In this document: piece after piece, positions 6,113 to 12,044 of the stretch | How the letters are laid out: each line of letters begins with the position of its first letter | Numbering within the stretch: position 1 is the stretch's first letter | From: a virus | DNA length: 40,037 nucleotides | IMG/VR virus record: IMGVR_UViG_3300045885_000307 | Span: 1-40,037 of that record | Reading direction: 5' to 3' (one strand) | Notes under the pieces: generated by a model | Told to the model about the DNA's origin: nothing | Seen by the model: only the letters and a program-made list of their open reading frames with translations | The model's database searches: none | Position numbers and translations under genes: made by a program

Positions 6113-7361
6113 AAATACCGAATCTTCTTAAAGTATTCTCTAACTGATCGTTAAAGCCTTTCTCGATGAATTTAACTGAGACATGGGTCATTCCTCGCTG
6201 AAAAGCAATCCCATAATCGTCGATGAAACATTCTGCTCCATTATAGAATTTTCCATTAGTAAATCTTTTAGATACAACATCTTTTAGACTTTCCTTTTGT
6301 TTTTTGTCAGGCGGCAACATTCTGCTCCAAAGGTCTTCAAATTTCTCTCTAAGCTTCTCTGTGCATCGTACATTTCGCCTCCAAAAATCATCATTTTCTA
6401 GCCAATCTAAAAGTTTAAGTATTTCTTCTTCAGATATTTCATCAATTTTTTGCATATCATTCACATGCTTACACCAGGTTTGCCAATTTGGCTCTTTCTT
6501 CTTGGGAAACAGCTTTTTAGCCATCACAAACATGCGTTTCGAAATCCTATATTCGAAAGAGTCCTCTGAATATTTAGTTTGATTTTTGTTTGATTTTTTT
6601 GTTTTTAATTCTTCTGATTGTTCGGAATGCGAATTTTTGTTTGCTTCGAGTATATTTTCAGAACCGTTATATAAATTATCAGACGTTAGCTCGGGTGAGG
6701 CGAAGCCGATTTCCGAGCTAACAATATATTTATCGTTAGATAAATATTCTTCTTTACTTCTTATATTATTATGGTGCACTTGGGCTTGCGGTTGGCTTGC
6801 GGTTAGCTTGCGGTTAAGTCGCGGTTGGTTTAGCGGTTGGCTTTGTTCTTCATTTATATCATAAATGCTTTTATCTGTTAATTTTATATATAGGAATCTT
6901 CCGGTTGACCTAGTGGTTAGGAATGAAAGAGCTTTGAGAAAATTCAAAATAGTCCTTACATTTTGTCTAGTGAGACTCCTTTCATGTGGTAGATCTTCGA
7001 ATTCGCAACAATTGAATTCGCATTCACAAAAATCTAAATGTTGATTGAATCGGGTTTCTTCCCTTTTTGCTCTAAGTGCGATAACTTGTAAAAGCCATGC
7101 AGCAAGAGGATATGTTAATGCTAATTCTAGAGCTTCGCGACTGAGTTTGATGAATCCGTTTTTCATATCGTCACCGTAATTTTTATGTTGTGTCAATATT
7201 ACGGATGCCGATATACTCGGAGATAACAAATCAGATCCGAGTGATGTTTCAGCATCCAAATGAAAGTGCCGAGTTAGCTGCTCGGCATTTTTGCTTTCTA
7301 CGCTACCATTATTTTCTTTATTTTGTGAAGTAGTTTCATCAAACATGATTATGTCGTTCAT
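6105..7361 (-). CDS. Replication initiator with internal iterons, 418 aa
   Basis: Built like lambda-O-type initiators: a polar N-terminal region (1-65), a helical/winged-helix-like DNA-binding region (about 66-165, KLSREALELALTYPLAAWLL to STGRFLYIKL), a low-complexity Gln/Asn/Ser linker (about 170-265), and a C-terminal helical region (about 268-370) with WQTWCKHVNDM and LLDWLENDDFWRRNV, a pattern common in phage replisome-organiser proteins. The linker DNA contains five 11-bp iterons and an AT-rich tract, i.e. a probable origin. The start overlaps the upstream stop as ATGA. No helicase motif; it must recruit a host helicase. Confidence 0.75.
   Translation of the reverse strand: MNDIIMFDETTSQNKENNGSVESKNAEQLTRHFHLDAETSLGSDLLSPSISASVILTQHKNYGDDMKNGFIKLSREALELALTYPLAAWLLQVIALRAKREETRFNQHLDFCECEFNCCEFEDLPHERSLTRQNVRTILNFLKALSFLTTRSTGRFLYIKLTDKSIYDINEEQSQPLNQPRLNRKLTASQPQAQVHHNNIRSKEEYLSNDKYIVSSEIGFASPELTSDNLYNGSENILEANKNSHSEQSEELKTKKSNKNQTKYSEDSFEYRISKRMFVMAKKLFPKKKEPNWQTWCKHVNDMQKIDEISEEEILKLLDWLENDDFWRRNVRCTEKLREKFEDLWSRMLPPDKKQKESLKDVVSKRFTNGKFYNGAECFIDDYGIAFQRGMTHVSVKFIEKGFNDQLENTLRRFGICA
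6685..6722. repeat. 10-bp inverted repeat beside the origin
   Basis: GTTAGCTCGG (6685-6694) and CCGAGCTAAC (6713-6722) are perfect complements around an 18-base loop that itself contains GGC-GAA-GCC. It abuts the AT-rich tract of the proposed origin and is translated in frame, recalling small palindromic elements that insert into coding sequence. Confidence 0.75.
6721..6840. other. Putative replication origin: AT-rich tract plus five iterons
   Basis: GCGGTT cores start at 6788, 6799, 6810, 6821 and 6833, i.e. spacing 11, 11, 11 and 12 bp, within units of the form CTTGCGGTTGG. This is one site per helical turn on the same DNA face. Next to them, 6721-6780 is strongly AT-rich (ATATATTTATCGTTAG..., TTATATTATTATG), a likely unwinding element. 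Iterons inside the initiator gene followed by AT-rich DNA is the known lambda and lambdoid arrangement. Confidence 0.75.
7215..7242. repeat. Inverted repeat ACTCGGA/TCCGAGT
   Basis: Perfect 7-bp arms at 7215-7221 and 7236-7242 with a 14-base loop, in the N-terminal coding part of the initiator. Shares the CTCGG/CCGAG core with the repeats at 6685 and 7267. Confidence 0.5.
7267..7287. repeat. Inverted repeat TGCCGAG/CTCGGCA
   Basis: Perfect 7-bp arms around TTAGCTG, followed on the plus strand by TTTTTG. It lies inside the initiator gene and repeats the TGCCGA core of the 741-811 element. Possible autoregulatory or replication-protein site; a plus-strand terminator is conceivable but no plus-strand gene precedes it nearby. 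Confidence 0.5.
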
Positions 7362-7654
7362 GCGTTACCTACTGAATGCAGCCAGCTTGATAAGCAAAAA
7401 TAATGTCCATAATCTTCATCAAAGTTATATCCTCTGACATGGACTTTTAAAAAATCCTCGAATTCCTCCTCGTGGGTTACGATGTAGCCAGATATCTCAA
7501 GAAACTTTATTTCTTCCTCGAAAAGGTTGAATATTTCAAATATTCCATCTTTATCGATGGCTCTGGTACATAAGATCACCCAAAGAGTAAAAACTTTCTC
7601 TGATTGATTTCTAAGGTGGTCTGCGCAATATTCACAAAGTAATATATTCGGCAT
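7358..7654 (-). CDS. Hypothetical winged-helix-like protein, 98 aa
   Basis: Begins MPNILLCEYCADHLRNQSEK and ends coupled to the initiator by ATGA. The middle pattern (AIDKDGIFEIFNLFEEEIKF followed by a strand-like IVTHEEEFEDF) resembles the helix-helix-wing order of small winged-helix proteins and echoes the next upstream gene. A CEYC pair is present near the N-terminus. Likely an accessory to replication initiation; family not identified. Confidence 0.55.
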   Translation of the reverse strand: MPNILLCEYCADHLRNQSEKVFTLWVILCTRAIDKDGIFEIFNLFEEEIKFLEISGYIVTHEEEFEDFLKVHVRGYNFDEDYGHYFCLSSWLHSVGNA

Positions 7655-7657
7655 GTA

Positions 7658-7915
7658 TCACTCGGGGGTAAGTTTAATGTGAATGACCTTCCCATCGTCG
7701 TGAAAATCTAATAGCGCAAAACAAGTTAGATCATCTAGTTCATCCAGAATCATTTTTCTGGTCCTTCCTAGATATTTAAGATCTTTGTAGGAATACTGTA
7801 CGTATCCTTCTTCGTCACAGTCTTTGCAGATGCTCATGTATAGACAATGAGCATGTGGATTGCTCTTAAGCAATTTCTCCAAATTTGAAAATTGAACAGA
7901 TAAAGTCATAGGCAA
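7658..7915 (-). CDS. Hypothetical winged-helix-like protein, 85 aa
   Basis: Helical N-terminus, then CDEEGYVQYSYKDLKYLGR, a helix (RKMILDELDDLTCFAL) and a strand pair (LLDFHDDGKVIHIKL): the order expected for a compact winged helix. It lies 3 bases before the 98-aa gene, which has a comparable layout, so the two may be distant paralogues. First gene of the tight run leading into the initiator. DNA binding is inferred. Confidence 0.5.
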   Translation of the reverse strand: MPMTLSVQFSNLEKLLKSNPHAHCLYMSICKDCDEEGYVQYSYKDLKYLGRTRKMILDELDDLTCFALLDFHDDGKVIHIKLTPE

Positions 7916-7997
7916 ATATCTTCTTGTAAAAAATGGGATCTTGAGTGAAAAATAGATGATACATAAGTATAAACATTTTATTGCTGAGTGTCTTATC

Positions 7998-8017
7998 GGG
8001 CGGCGTGTCTACCGCCC
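7998..8017. terminator. GC-rich stem-loop between 7915 and 8024
   Basis: GGGCGG (7998-8003), loop CGTGTCTA, CCGCCC (8012-8017). It separates the SpoVG-like gene from the 85-aa gene on the minus strand. No good U-run follows on the minus strand, so it may be an attenuator or RNA-stabilising hairpin rather than a full terminator. Confidence 0.4.
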
Positions 8018-8023
8018 TTTACC

Positions 8024-8371
8024 TTATCTACGTTCGAAACGAGATTTTGAACGTGCTTTTTGCATATCTTTTTTTGGATTACATGTCAATATTTCTGGTG
8101 AAAATAAATATTCATGCTTAAGCTTAAGCTCCTTCTTGATGGTGTCTTGAAGGCTATCTGATAGCTCCTTATTTTTCACATGAAAGAGATTAAAAGACTT
8201 GTTTTTGGTTAATGTCTTTGATGGCATTTTGATCCAAATGTCATTGAAATTGCCCGTGATTCTGACCTGGCAATTGATGTCGAATTTATCCTCATAGGAT
8301 ATGATAACATAGCCTAATAATTTATCATTCCCCTTCCTCTTTTTTAACTTAAATGATTCTAGTTTAAACAT
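8024..8371 (-). CDS. SpoVG-like protein, 115 aa
   Basis: The segment GNDKLLGYVIISYEDKFDIN, followed by a strand, WIKMPSKTL and a helix (DSLQDTIKKEL), follows the SpoVG plan: strand with conserved Gly-Tyr, variable loop, MPS-K motif and C-terminal helix. SpoVG proteins bind nucleic acids and act as regulators. The final ~25 residues are very basic (KKDMQKARSKSRFERR), supporting nucleic-acid binding. Divergent from the small membrane-protein gene at 8433. Confidence 0.5.
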   Translation of the reverse strand: MFKLESFKLKKRKGNDKLLGYVIISYEDKFDINCQVRITGNFNDIWIKMPSKTLTKNKSFNLFHVKNKELSDSLQDTIKKELKLKHEYLFSPEILTCNPKKDMQKARSKSRFERR

Positions 8372-8387
8372 ATATATGCGTCCTTGG

Positions 8388-8416
8388 TTGATATCTTGAG
8401 AAATTGCTAGTATGTG
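8388..8416 (+). promoter_or_regulatory. Possible promoter for the 39-aa membrane protein
   Basis: TTGATA (8388-8393), 17-base spacer, TATGTG (8411-8416). The -35 is good, the -10 weak. Confidence 0.3.
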
Positions 8417-8432
8417 AAAAAAAGGAAATTAA

Positions 8433-8552
8433 ATGAAAGAAGTATGGAACGAAATTTTAGCAGGACTAGGAAATCCAAGAAGATTGGTTCCCCTATCATT
8501 AATCATCGTTTTTTTTATGATGCTCGTGGGTCTAATATGGGCCCTGATTTAG
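8433..8552 (+). CDS. Small membrane protein, 39 aa
   Basis: MKEVWNEILAGLGNPRRLVP followed by a ~19-residue hydrophobic helix (LSLIIVFFMMLVGLIWALI) ending at the C-terminus. An AAGGA site sits 6 bases before the ATG. The charge pattern (acidic N-terminus, RR before the helix) predicts a single-span inner-membrane protein. This frame is a better coding candidate than the longer overlapping frame from 8414, which lacks a ribosome site and has a random-looking composition. Could be holin-like or an anti-superinfection peptide; unknown. Confidence 0.55.
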   Translation: MKEVWNEILAGLGNPRRLVPLSLIIVFFMMLVGLIWALI

Positions 8553-8570
8553 ATCCAGAGCCCTCAAAGA

Positions 8571-8810
8571 TTATTGAGACTTTTTTGATGCTTTTGCTTT
8601 CTGCTTCTTTTTTATTGATTTCTCATCAATGAACATATCGCGACATTTCACCTTTCCCTCTGTTGCATCTTCAATCTCTACAGCAAGTTTGAGAGAAGGA
8701 TTTCTCTTTTCTGATGCAAAATCCAAAATGGTTCGATAGACAAACCCATGTTCTTCAGAAAACATTTTCATATTCACAGAATATTTCTTAAAATACTCAG
8801 ACAATTTCAT
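8571..8810 (-). CDS. Cro/CI-like HTH repressor, 79 aa
   Basis: Start at MKLSEYFKKY, where GGAG lies 6 bases upstream. Residues ~3-60 fit a lambda-Cro/XRE HTH: helix (LSEYFKKYSVN), helix (MKMFSEEHG), recognition helix (YRTILDFASEKRN) and PSLKLAVEIEDATEGKV, the usual follow-on helix. The Lys-rich tail (KKKQKAKASKKSQ) is extra. Faces the early operon across a spacer with palindromic operators overlapping the early promoter, so it probably controls the lysis/persistence switch. No cleavable LexA-type domain. Confidence 0.75.
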   Translation of the reverse strand: MKLSEYFKKYSVNMKMFSEEHGFVYRTILDFASEKRNPSLKLAVEIEDATEGKVKCRDMFIDEKSIKKKQKAKASKKSQ

Positions 8811-8854
8811 TTTTTTCTCCAGTATATTTGCACAAAATCTGTCATAAAAAGTGA

Positions 8855-8889
8855 AACATGTTGCACTAAAAGATGACATGTTATAACAT
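8855..8889. promoter_or_regulatory. Operator palindromes AACATGTT and ATGTTATAACAT
   Basis: AACATGTT (8855-8862) and ATGTTATAACAT (8878-8889) are perfect palindromes sharing the ATGTT half-site. The second lies in the spacer of the early promoter. They are probable binding sites for the adjacent Cro-like repressor. Confidence 0.65.
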
Positions 8890-8901
8890 AAGAAGTATAA
8901 T
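8873..8901 (+). promoter_or_regulatory. Early promoter
   Basis: ATGACA (8873-8878), exactly 17 bases, then a perfect TATAAT (8896-8901). Drives the 8957-10681 genes; overlapped by the 12-bp operator palindrome. Confidence 0.8.
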
Positions 8902-8956
8902 GGTTACGCATAAAATATGCTAGCCTTATCACAACACTCAGCAAAAAGGAAAACAT

Positions 8957-9340
8957 ATGATGGACGCATACGCAGCAGCCGAAGCTTACTTCTCCGAAGA
9001 AGGTCTTGCAATTGAAAGAGAAAACTACATCAAAAGATGTATGAAAGAAGACAAAGAGGAAGCTTTAAGAAAAATATCGGAATATATGGATCTGGATCTT
9101 ACTTATGGAAAACTGATTCTCTTATCGAGGATATTATCTTATTCAGTCAATCATGGTTTTGAAGATTCTGAGAAGCTTGTTGATGATATGGGGCTTTCTG
9201 AAAAGCATCTCACAGCCCTAATTGATAACTATACTGGTTATGAAAAAGAAATCACATATGAGGAAGAAAGCCGCATATCTGAGAGAGAAAGATCATACCA
9301 AGAAGATAGGGAGTATTTTCGTGAATGCTACGGATATTGA
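8957..9340 (+). CDS. Early hypothetical protein, 127 aa
   Basis: AAAAAGGAAAACAT leads into tandem ATG ATG; the second (8960) is equally usable. Mostly helical and acidic, with Glu-rich ends and a central hydrophobic stretch (TYGKLILLSRILSYSVNH). No known motif. First gene of the early operon under the repressor, overlapping the nuclease gene by 20 bases. Position suggests a regulator of the recombination module or a host-takeover protein. Confidence 0.7.
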   Translation: MMDAYAAAEAYFSEEGLAIERENYIKRCMKEDKEEALRKISEYMDLDLTYGKLILLSRILSYSVNHGFEDSEKLVDDMGLSEKHLTALIDNYTGYEKEITYEEESRISERERSYQEDREYFRECYGY

Positions 9341-9860
9341 TTGTTATGACAGGGTGACTGCCATCCTATCAGCGTTTACTCGCTATGATCACATACCTGA
9401 AGAAATCTTAAGGAAAAAGGCGGATATAGGAACAAGGGTTCACGCTTCTATTGAAGCCTATAATAACAATCTTGGCATGATTATAGAAAATGATGAAATC
9501 GCGCCATACCTAGAATCATTTTTGAAATGGCATCATCTTGATAAAAAGGTTGTAGTGGCAGAACAAAGGTTCTGTTGCAAAGAACTTAAAATCACCGGTC
9601 AAATTGATATGATTATGGACATTGAGGGTGAGAATGTTTTATTTGATGTGAAAACATCCTCGAGTGTGCATAAGCACTACCAATTACAACTAAGCGCATA
9701 TCGCTATCTTGCTGGTAAGAACGGTATACGCATAGATAAACAAGCCATCCTTCTCTTAAACAAAGAAGGAAAAGAGCCTCAGGAATTTTACGTAGAAGAT
9801 CAGCTACCGATGTTCTTGAGCTGTTTAGATGTTTACAGGTTTTTTTTCCTGTATATGTGA
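9321..9860 (+). CDS. PD-(D/E)XK exonuclease-like protein, 179 aa, GTG start
   Basis: Upstream of residue 1 the frame continues but reads as a shadow of the 127-aa gene; GTG at 9321 has GGGAG 7 bases upstream. The Cas4/RecB-type motifs are present: E81 (AEQRF), D96 (TGQIDMI), D109-x-K111 (LFDVKTSSS) and QLQLSAYRYL (Q121, Y127). Such phage nucleases resect dsDNA ends for the partner annealing protein, here the ERF gene directly downstream. It ends after a run of eight T inside a TACAGG/CCTGTA hairpin, so the natural C-terminus deserves checking. Confidence 0.8.
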   Translation: MNATDIDCYDRVTAILSAFTRYDHIPEEILRKKADIGTRVHASIEAYNNNLGMIIENDEIAPYLESFLKWHHLDKKVVVAEQRFCCKELKITGQIDMIMDIEGENVLFDVKTSSSVHKHYQLQLSAYRYLAGKNGIRIDKQAILLLNKEGKEPQEFYVEDQLPMFLSCLDVYRFFFLYM

Positions 9861-9867
9861 AGGTGAA

Positions 9868-9892
9868 GCCCTCTACCTCATAAATAGAGGGC
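9868..9892. terminator. Stem-loop between nuclease and ERF genes
   Basis: Perfect 8-bp stem GCCCTCTA (9868-9875) / TAGAGGGC (9885-9892), 9-base loop, then a moderately T-rich stretch. Possibly a partial terminator or RNA-stability element setting the relative levels of nuclease and annealing protein. Confidence 0.45.
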
Positions 9893-9943
9893 CAATTCCA
9901 TTAATTTATTTTACCCAGCTGAAAATATAAAGGAGTCAAACTT

Positions 9944-10681
9944 ATGACACAAGCCCCTTCTCAAAGCGAAAGTATTAATGAACTATTAACTGCCTTAAGC
10001 AAAGCGCAAAGCAAAATCCAATGTGCGATAAAGAACAATAAAAGCTCATTCTTTAAAGATCATTCCTATGCAGATTTAAATAGTGTATGGGAGGCTTGCA
10101 GAGATCAACTAACGTCAAATGGTCTTTCTGTGATTCAATCTACTGAAGGCACAAGAGAAACTCTATGTCTAGTTACGACTTTAGGACATTCAAGCGGTCA
10201 ATGGATTAAAAGCTATTTACCTTTAATGCTTACAAAATTTGATCCTCAAGCTTTAGGTTCTGCAATGACTTATGCAAAACGCTATGCTTTATCTGCAATG
10301 GTCGGCGTTTGTGCGGATGAAGATGATGATGGGGAAAGGGCTATGAATCGCATATCTGAGGAAAATGTAAGAAAATCTTATACACCAAAACAGGAAAATG
10401 TAAAAAAATCCAACATTCCGCTTCCATCTCCCCCACCTAAAGTAGAAGATCTTCCCTACCTAACTGACGAAGAAATGGAAGTTTATGACAAATTCATTTA
10501 TCTAATACCAGAAAATGATCGTGAAAATGCAAAGAAATATATAGATGCAGTCTCTAAGACCAAAAAAATGAGAGTCATCGATGTAGTAGCTTATGCCAAC
10601 AAAAATATGGAGAAATTTAAAGAGAATCTCATAAAATATAAGGCTGATGAGAAAGAAGCTTCTTTAAAGAAAGCTGTTTAG
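9944..10681 (+). CDS. erf: ERF-family single-strand annealing protein, 245 aa
   Basis: ERF proteins (type P22 Erf) are ring-forming ssDNA-annealing recombinases that mediate phage recombination and circularisation. Diagnostic sequence: HSYADLNSVWEACRDQLTSN (residues 40-59) and DPQALGSAMTYAKRYALSAM then GVCADEDDDGE (100-131). After a proline-rich linker (about 160-172), the C-terminal part is helical and variable, as usual. An AAGGAG site lies 8 bases upstream. Paired with the upstream PD-(D/E)XK nuclease it forms a two-component recombination system. Confidence 0.92.
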   Translation: MTQAPSQSESINELLTALSKAQSKIQCAIKNNKSSFFKDHSYADLNSVWEACRDQLTSNGLSVIQSTEGTRETLCLVTTLGHSSGQWIKSYLPLMLTKFDPQALGSAMTYAKRYALSAMVGVCADEDDDGERAMNRISEENVRKSYTPKQENVKKSNIPLPSPPPKVEDLPYLTDEEMEVYDKFIYLIPENDRENAKKYIDAVSKTKKMRVIDVVAYANKNMEKFKENLIKYKADEKEASLKKAV

Positions 10682-10693
10682 GTAAAGGCATTT

Positions 10694-10713
10694 CCCCCCT
10701 TTTTTAAGGGGGG
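10694..10713. terminator. GC stem-loop after the ERF gene
   Basis: CCCCCCTT, loop TTTT, AAGGGGGG. It follows the ERF stop by 13 bases and also lies beyond the stop of the convergent lipoprotein gene (10735), so it could serve both directions. No clear U-run follows. Confidence 0.5.
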
Positions 10714-10734
10714 GAAGGAGTAACAATGAAAAAA

Positions 10735-10926
10735 CTACTGATTTGGAGATTTATTAACGACGTCTATCAAGATATGGACGTCTGTATCTTTTTTAATAGC
10801 ATCACGATCGACTTTTAATACTATCGCGTCATCAGTTGCGATGCTTTCTACACTTTTAGCAATTGCCGGTACTTCTGAGCAGGATGTCAATAAAAGGAAA
10901 AAAAAAATAGGAAAAAACTTCGTCAT
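10735..10926 (-). CDS. Small lipoprotein, 63 aa; o-spanin candidate
   Basis: MTKFFPIFFFLLLTSC is a textbook lipoprotein signal peptide: one Lys, a hydrophobic run and the lipobox LTSC with the acceptor Cys at 16. The mature part is short, charged and partly helical. AAGGTG lies 5 bases before the ATG. Phage o-spanins are small outer-membrane lipoproteins near an i-spanin; the single-span protein at 11039-11269 on the same strand would fit. That role is inference from size, signal and position. Confidence 0.65.
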   Translation of the reverse strand: MTKFFPIFFFLLLTSCSEVPAIAKSVESIATDDAIVLKVDRDAIKKDTDVHILIDVVNKSPNQ

Positions 10927-10935
10927 AAGTGCACC

Positions 10936-11112
10936 TTACTTTTTCTTAGGTATTTTAGCTCCCGATCTTCTTGCTTCGGACAACGCAATCGCTATGCCCT
11001 GCTTTGGATTTGTCACCAATGGGCCTTTTTTGGAGCCACTATGAAGCTTCCCAGCTTTCATCTCGCCCAATACTTTTTCTATTTTCTTTTTTGCTTTTGA
11101 CTCTCGTTTCAT
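10936..11112 (-). CDS. DUF6496-type basic protein, 58 aa
   Basis: MKRESKAKKKIEKVLGEMKA is followed by GKLHSGSKKGPLVTNPKQGI and ends AIALSEARRSGAKIPKKK. The HSGSKKGP...QAIAIALSEARxxGAKIPKKK pattern is the signature of a small, very basic protein family widespread in phages and bacteria (annotated as DUF6496). Function unknown; composition suggests nucleic-acid binding. It overlaps the membrane-protein gene at 11039-11269 by 74 bases in another frame and precedes the lipoprotein gene by 9 bases. Confidence 0.75.
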   Translation of the reverse strand: MKRESKAKKKIEKVLGEMKAGKLHSGSKKGPLVTNPKQGIAIALSEARRSGAKIPKKK

Positions 11113-11269
11113 TGTAGACCCATTTTGTTATTGACTCATCAATGACATCTTCGCAATTTTCTTGGAAATAATCATCTTCACATGTGATAAGCGCAGCACT
11201 CCAACCTATAGCCGCAGAAAAAACAATCATCACAACAATGATAACTACTGAAATCTCTCTTAAAACCAT
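11039..11269 (-). CDS. Single-span membrane protein, 76 aa; i-spanin candidate
   Basis: N-terminal hydrophobic helix (EISVVIIVVMIVFSAAIGW, residues 5-23) followed by a polar region with two cysteines (TCEDDYFQENCEDVIDE) and a basic tail. N-in/C-out topology with a charged periplasmic domain fits an i-spanin or a small antiholin, but the coiled coil is short. Its last 74 bases overlap the DUF6496 gene, and the sequence after about residue 55 looks shadow-like. Weak ribosome site. Confidence 0.45.
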   Translation of the reverse strand: MVLREISVVIIVVMIVFSAAIGWSAALITCEDDYFQENCEDVIDESITKWVYNETRVKSKKENRKSIGRDESWEAS

Positions 11270-11272
11270 GTG

Positions 11273-11398
11273 CTATTTCATCTTCTTTTTGCATTTATCC
11301 ATCTTCTTATCCATCTTGATGTCAGCTTTCTTTAGATTCTTTAAATCTTTGAGTTCTGATTTCTCTTTCTTGATGATTTTATTTATCGCGGAGTGCAT
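11273..11398 (-). CDS. Lys-rich small protein, 41 aa
   Basis: MHSAINKIIKKEKSELKDLK, then KKADIKMDKKMDKCKKKMK: an almost purely charged amphipathic helix of a kind often found beside DUF6496-like genes in related phages. AAAGG lies 6 bases before the ATG; it ends 4 bases before the 11269 gene start. First gene of a four-gene minus-strand set. Function unknown. Confidence 0.45.
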   Translation of the reverse strand: MHSAINKIIKKEKSELKDLKNLKKADIKMDKKMDKCKKKMK

Positions 11399-11426
11399 AA
11401 TATGCCTTTTGAATGATAGAGGTTAT

Positions 11427-12044
11427 ATGAATACTTGCCCTATATGTATGAAGCCTAGTGGATTTAGTAAAAAAAATAAAGAAAAAATCTTTTGCTCTTA
11501 TAAATGTTCCGGACAAAGCAAAAAAAAGGGAATATTATCTTTATGTACTTGTGGTAAAGAAATATATGTTCGTCCTTCACAACCAGAAAAAAAATTTTGT
11601 TCTCTTAAATGCATGGCAAGCACGTTAAAAACTGGATCTAAGAAAAAAAATGGCAAATACATTCCATGTTCAAAATGTGGTAAGGAAAGGTATTTTCCTT
11701 TGTGTCTAATTCATAATACAAAAAAAGGAAAAAAATATTGCTCAATTGAATGTAAAAAATCATCAATGAAAGAAGGTGAAGCAGGTTATGGATTTAAGAA
11801 AATCCCTAAAAAAACAAATTACAAAAAATATTATCCCTATAGAATAAAGACGGTTAAAGGTGTTCGCATGAAGGAGCATAGATGGGTAATGGAACAATAT
11901 CTAAAACGAAAACTAGAGTCTCATGAGTTTATTCATCATATTAATGGAGACACACGTGACAACCGGATTGAAAATTTAATGATTGTTGATAATAGCGCTC
12001 ATGGAAAAATTGAATTTCAGTCAAACGATCGTTTATATTCTTAA
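11427..12044 (+). CDS. HNH homing-type endonuclease with three zinc motifs, 205 aa
   Basis: The ATG at 11427 follows AGAGG; upstream in-frame sequence is the shadow of minus-strand genes. Three CxxC/CxxxC-like modules (C4/C7-C23/C27; C40/C42-C58/C62; C81/C84-C105/C109) precede an HNH domain: EHRWVMEQYL (H151), FIHHINGDTRDNRIENL (H170, H171, N173, D175, N179, N183), the HNH_3 pattern of free-standing phage endonucleases. Poorer in GC than its neighbours, convergent to the fibre gene, and the two stop codons share TTAA. Probably a mobile intruder that cuts genomes lacking it. Confidence 0.85.
   Translation: MNTCPICMKPSGFSKKNKEKIFCSYKCSGQSKKKGILSLCTCGKEIYVRPSQPEKKFCSLKCMASTLKTGSKKKNGKYIPCSKCGKERYFPLCLIHNTKKGKKYCSIECKKSSMKEGEAGYGFKKIPKKTNYKKYYPYRIKTVKGVRMKEHRWVMEQYLKRKLESHEFIHHINGDTRDNRIENLMIVDNSAHGKIEFQSNDRLYS

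Noticed and set aside
8414-8632. 72-aa plus-strand ORF
   Set aside because: No ribosome site, odd composition, and it overlaps a better 39-aa frame (8433-8552) with a good start and a membrane helix, as well as the repressor 3' end.
10726-10818. 30-aa plus-strand ORF (MKKLLIWRF...) after a strong GGAAGGAG
   Set aside because: The start signal is good, but the product is tiny and lies wholly within the better supported lipoprotein gene on the other strand. It might be a decayed gene start.
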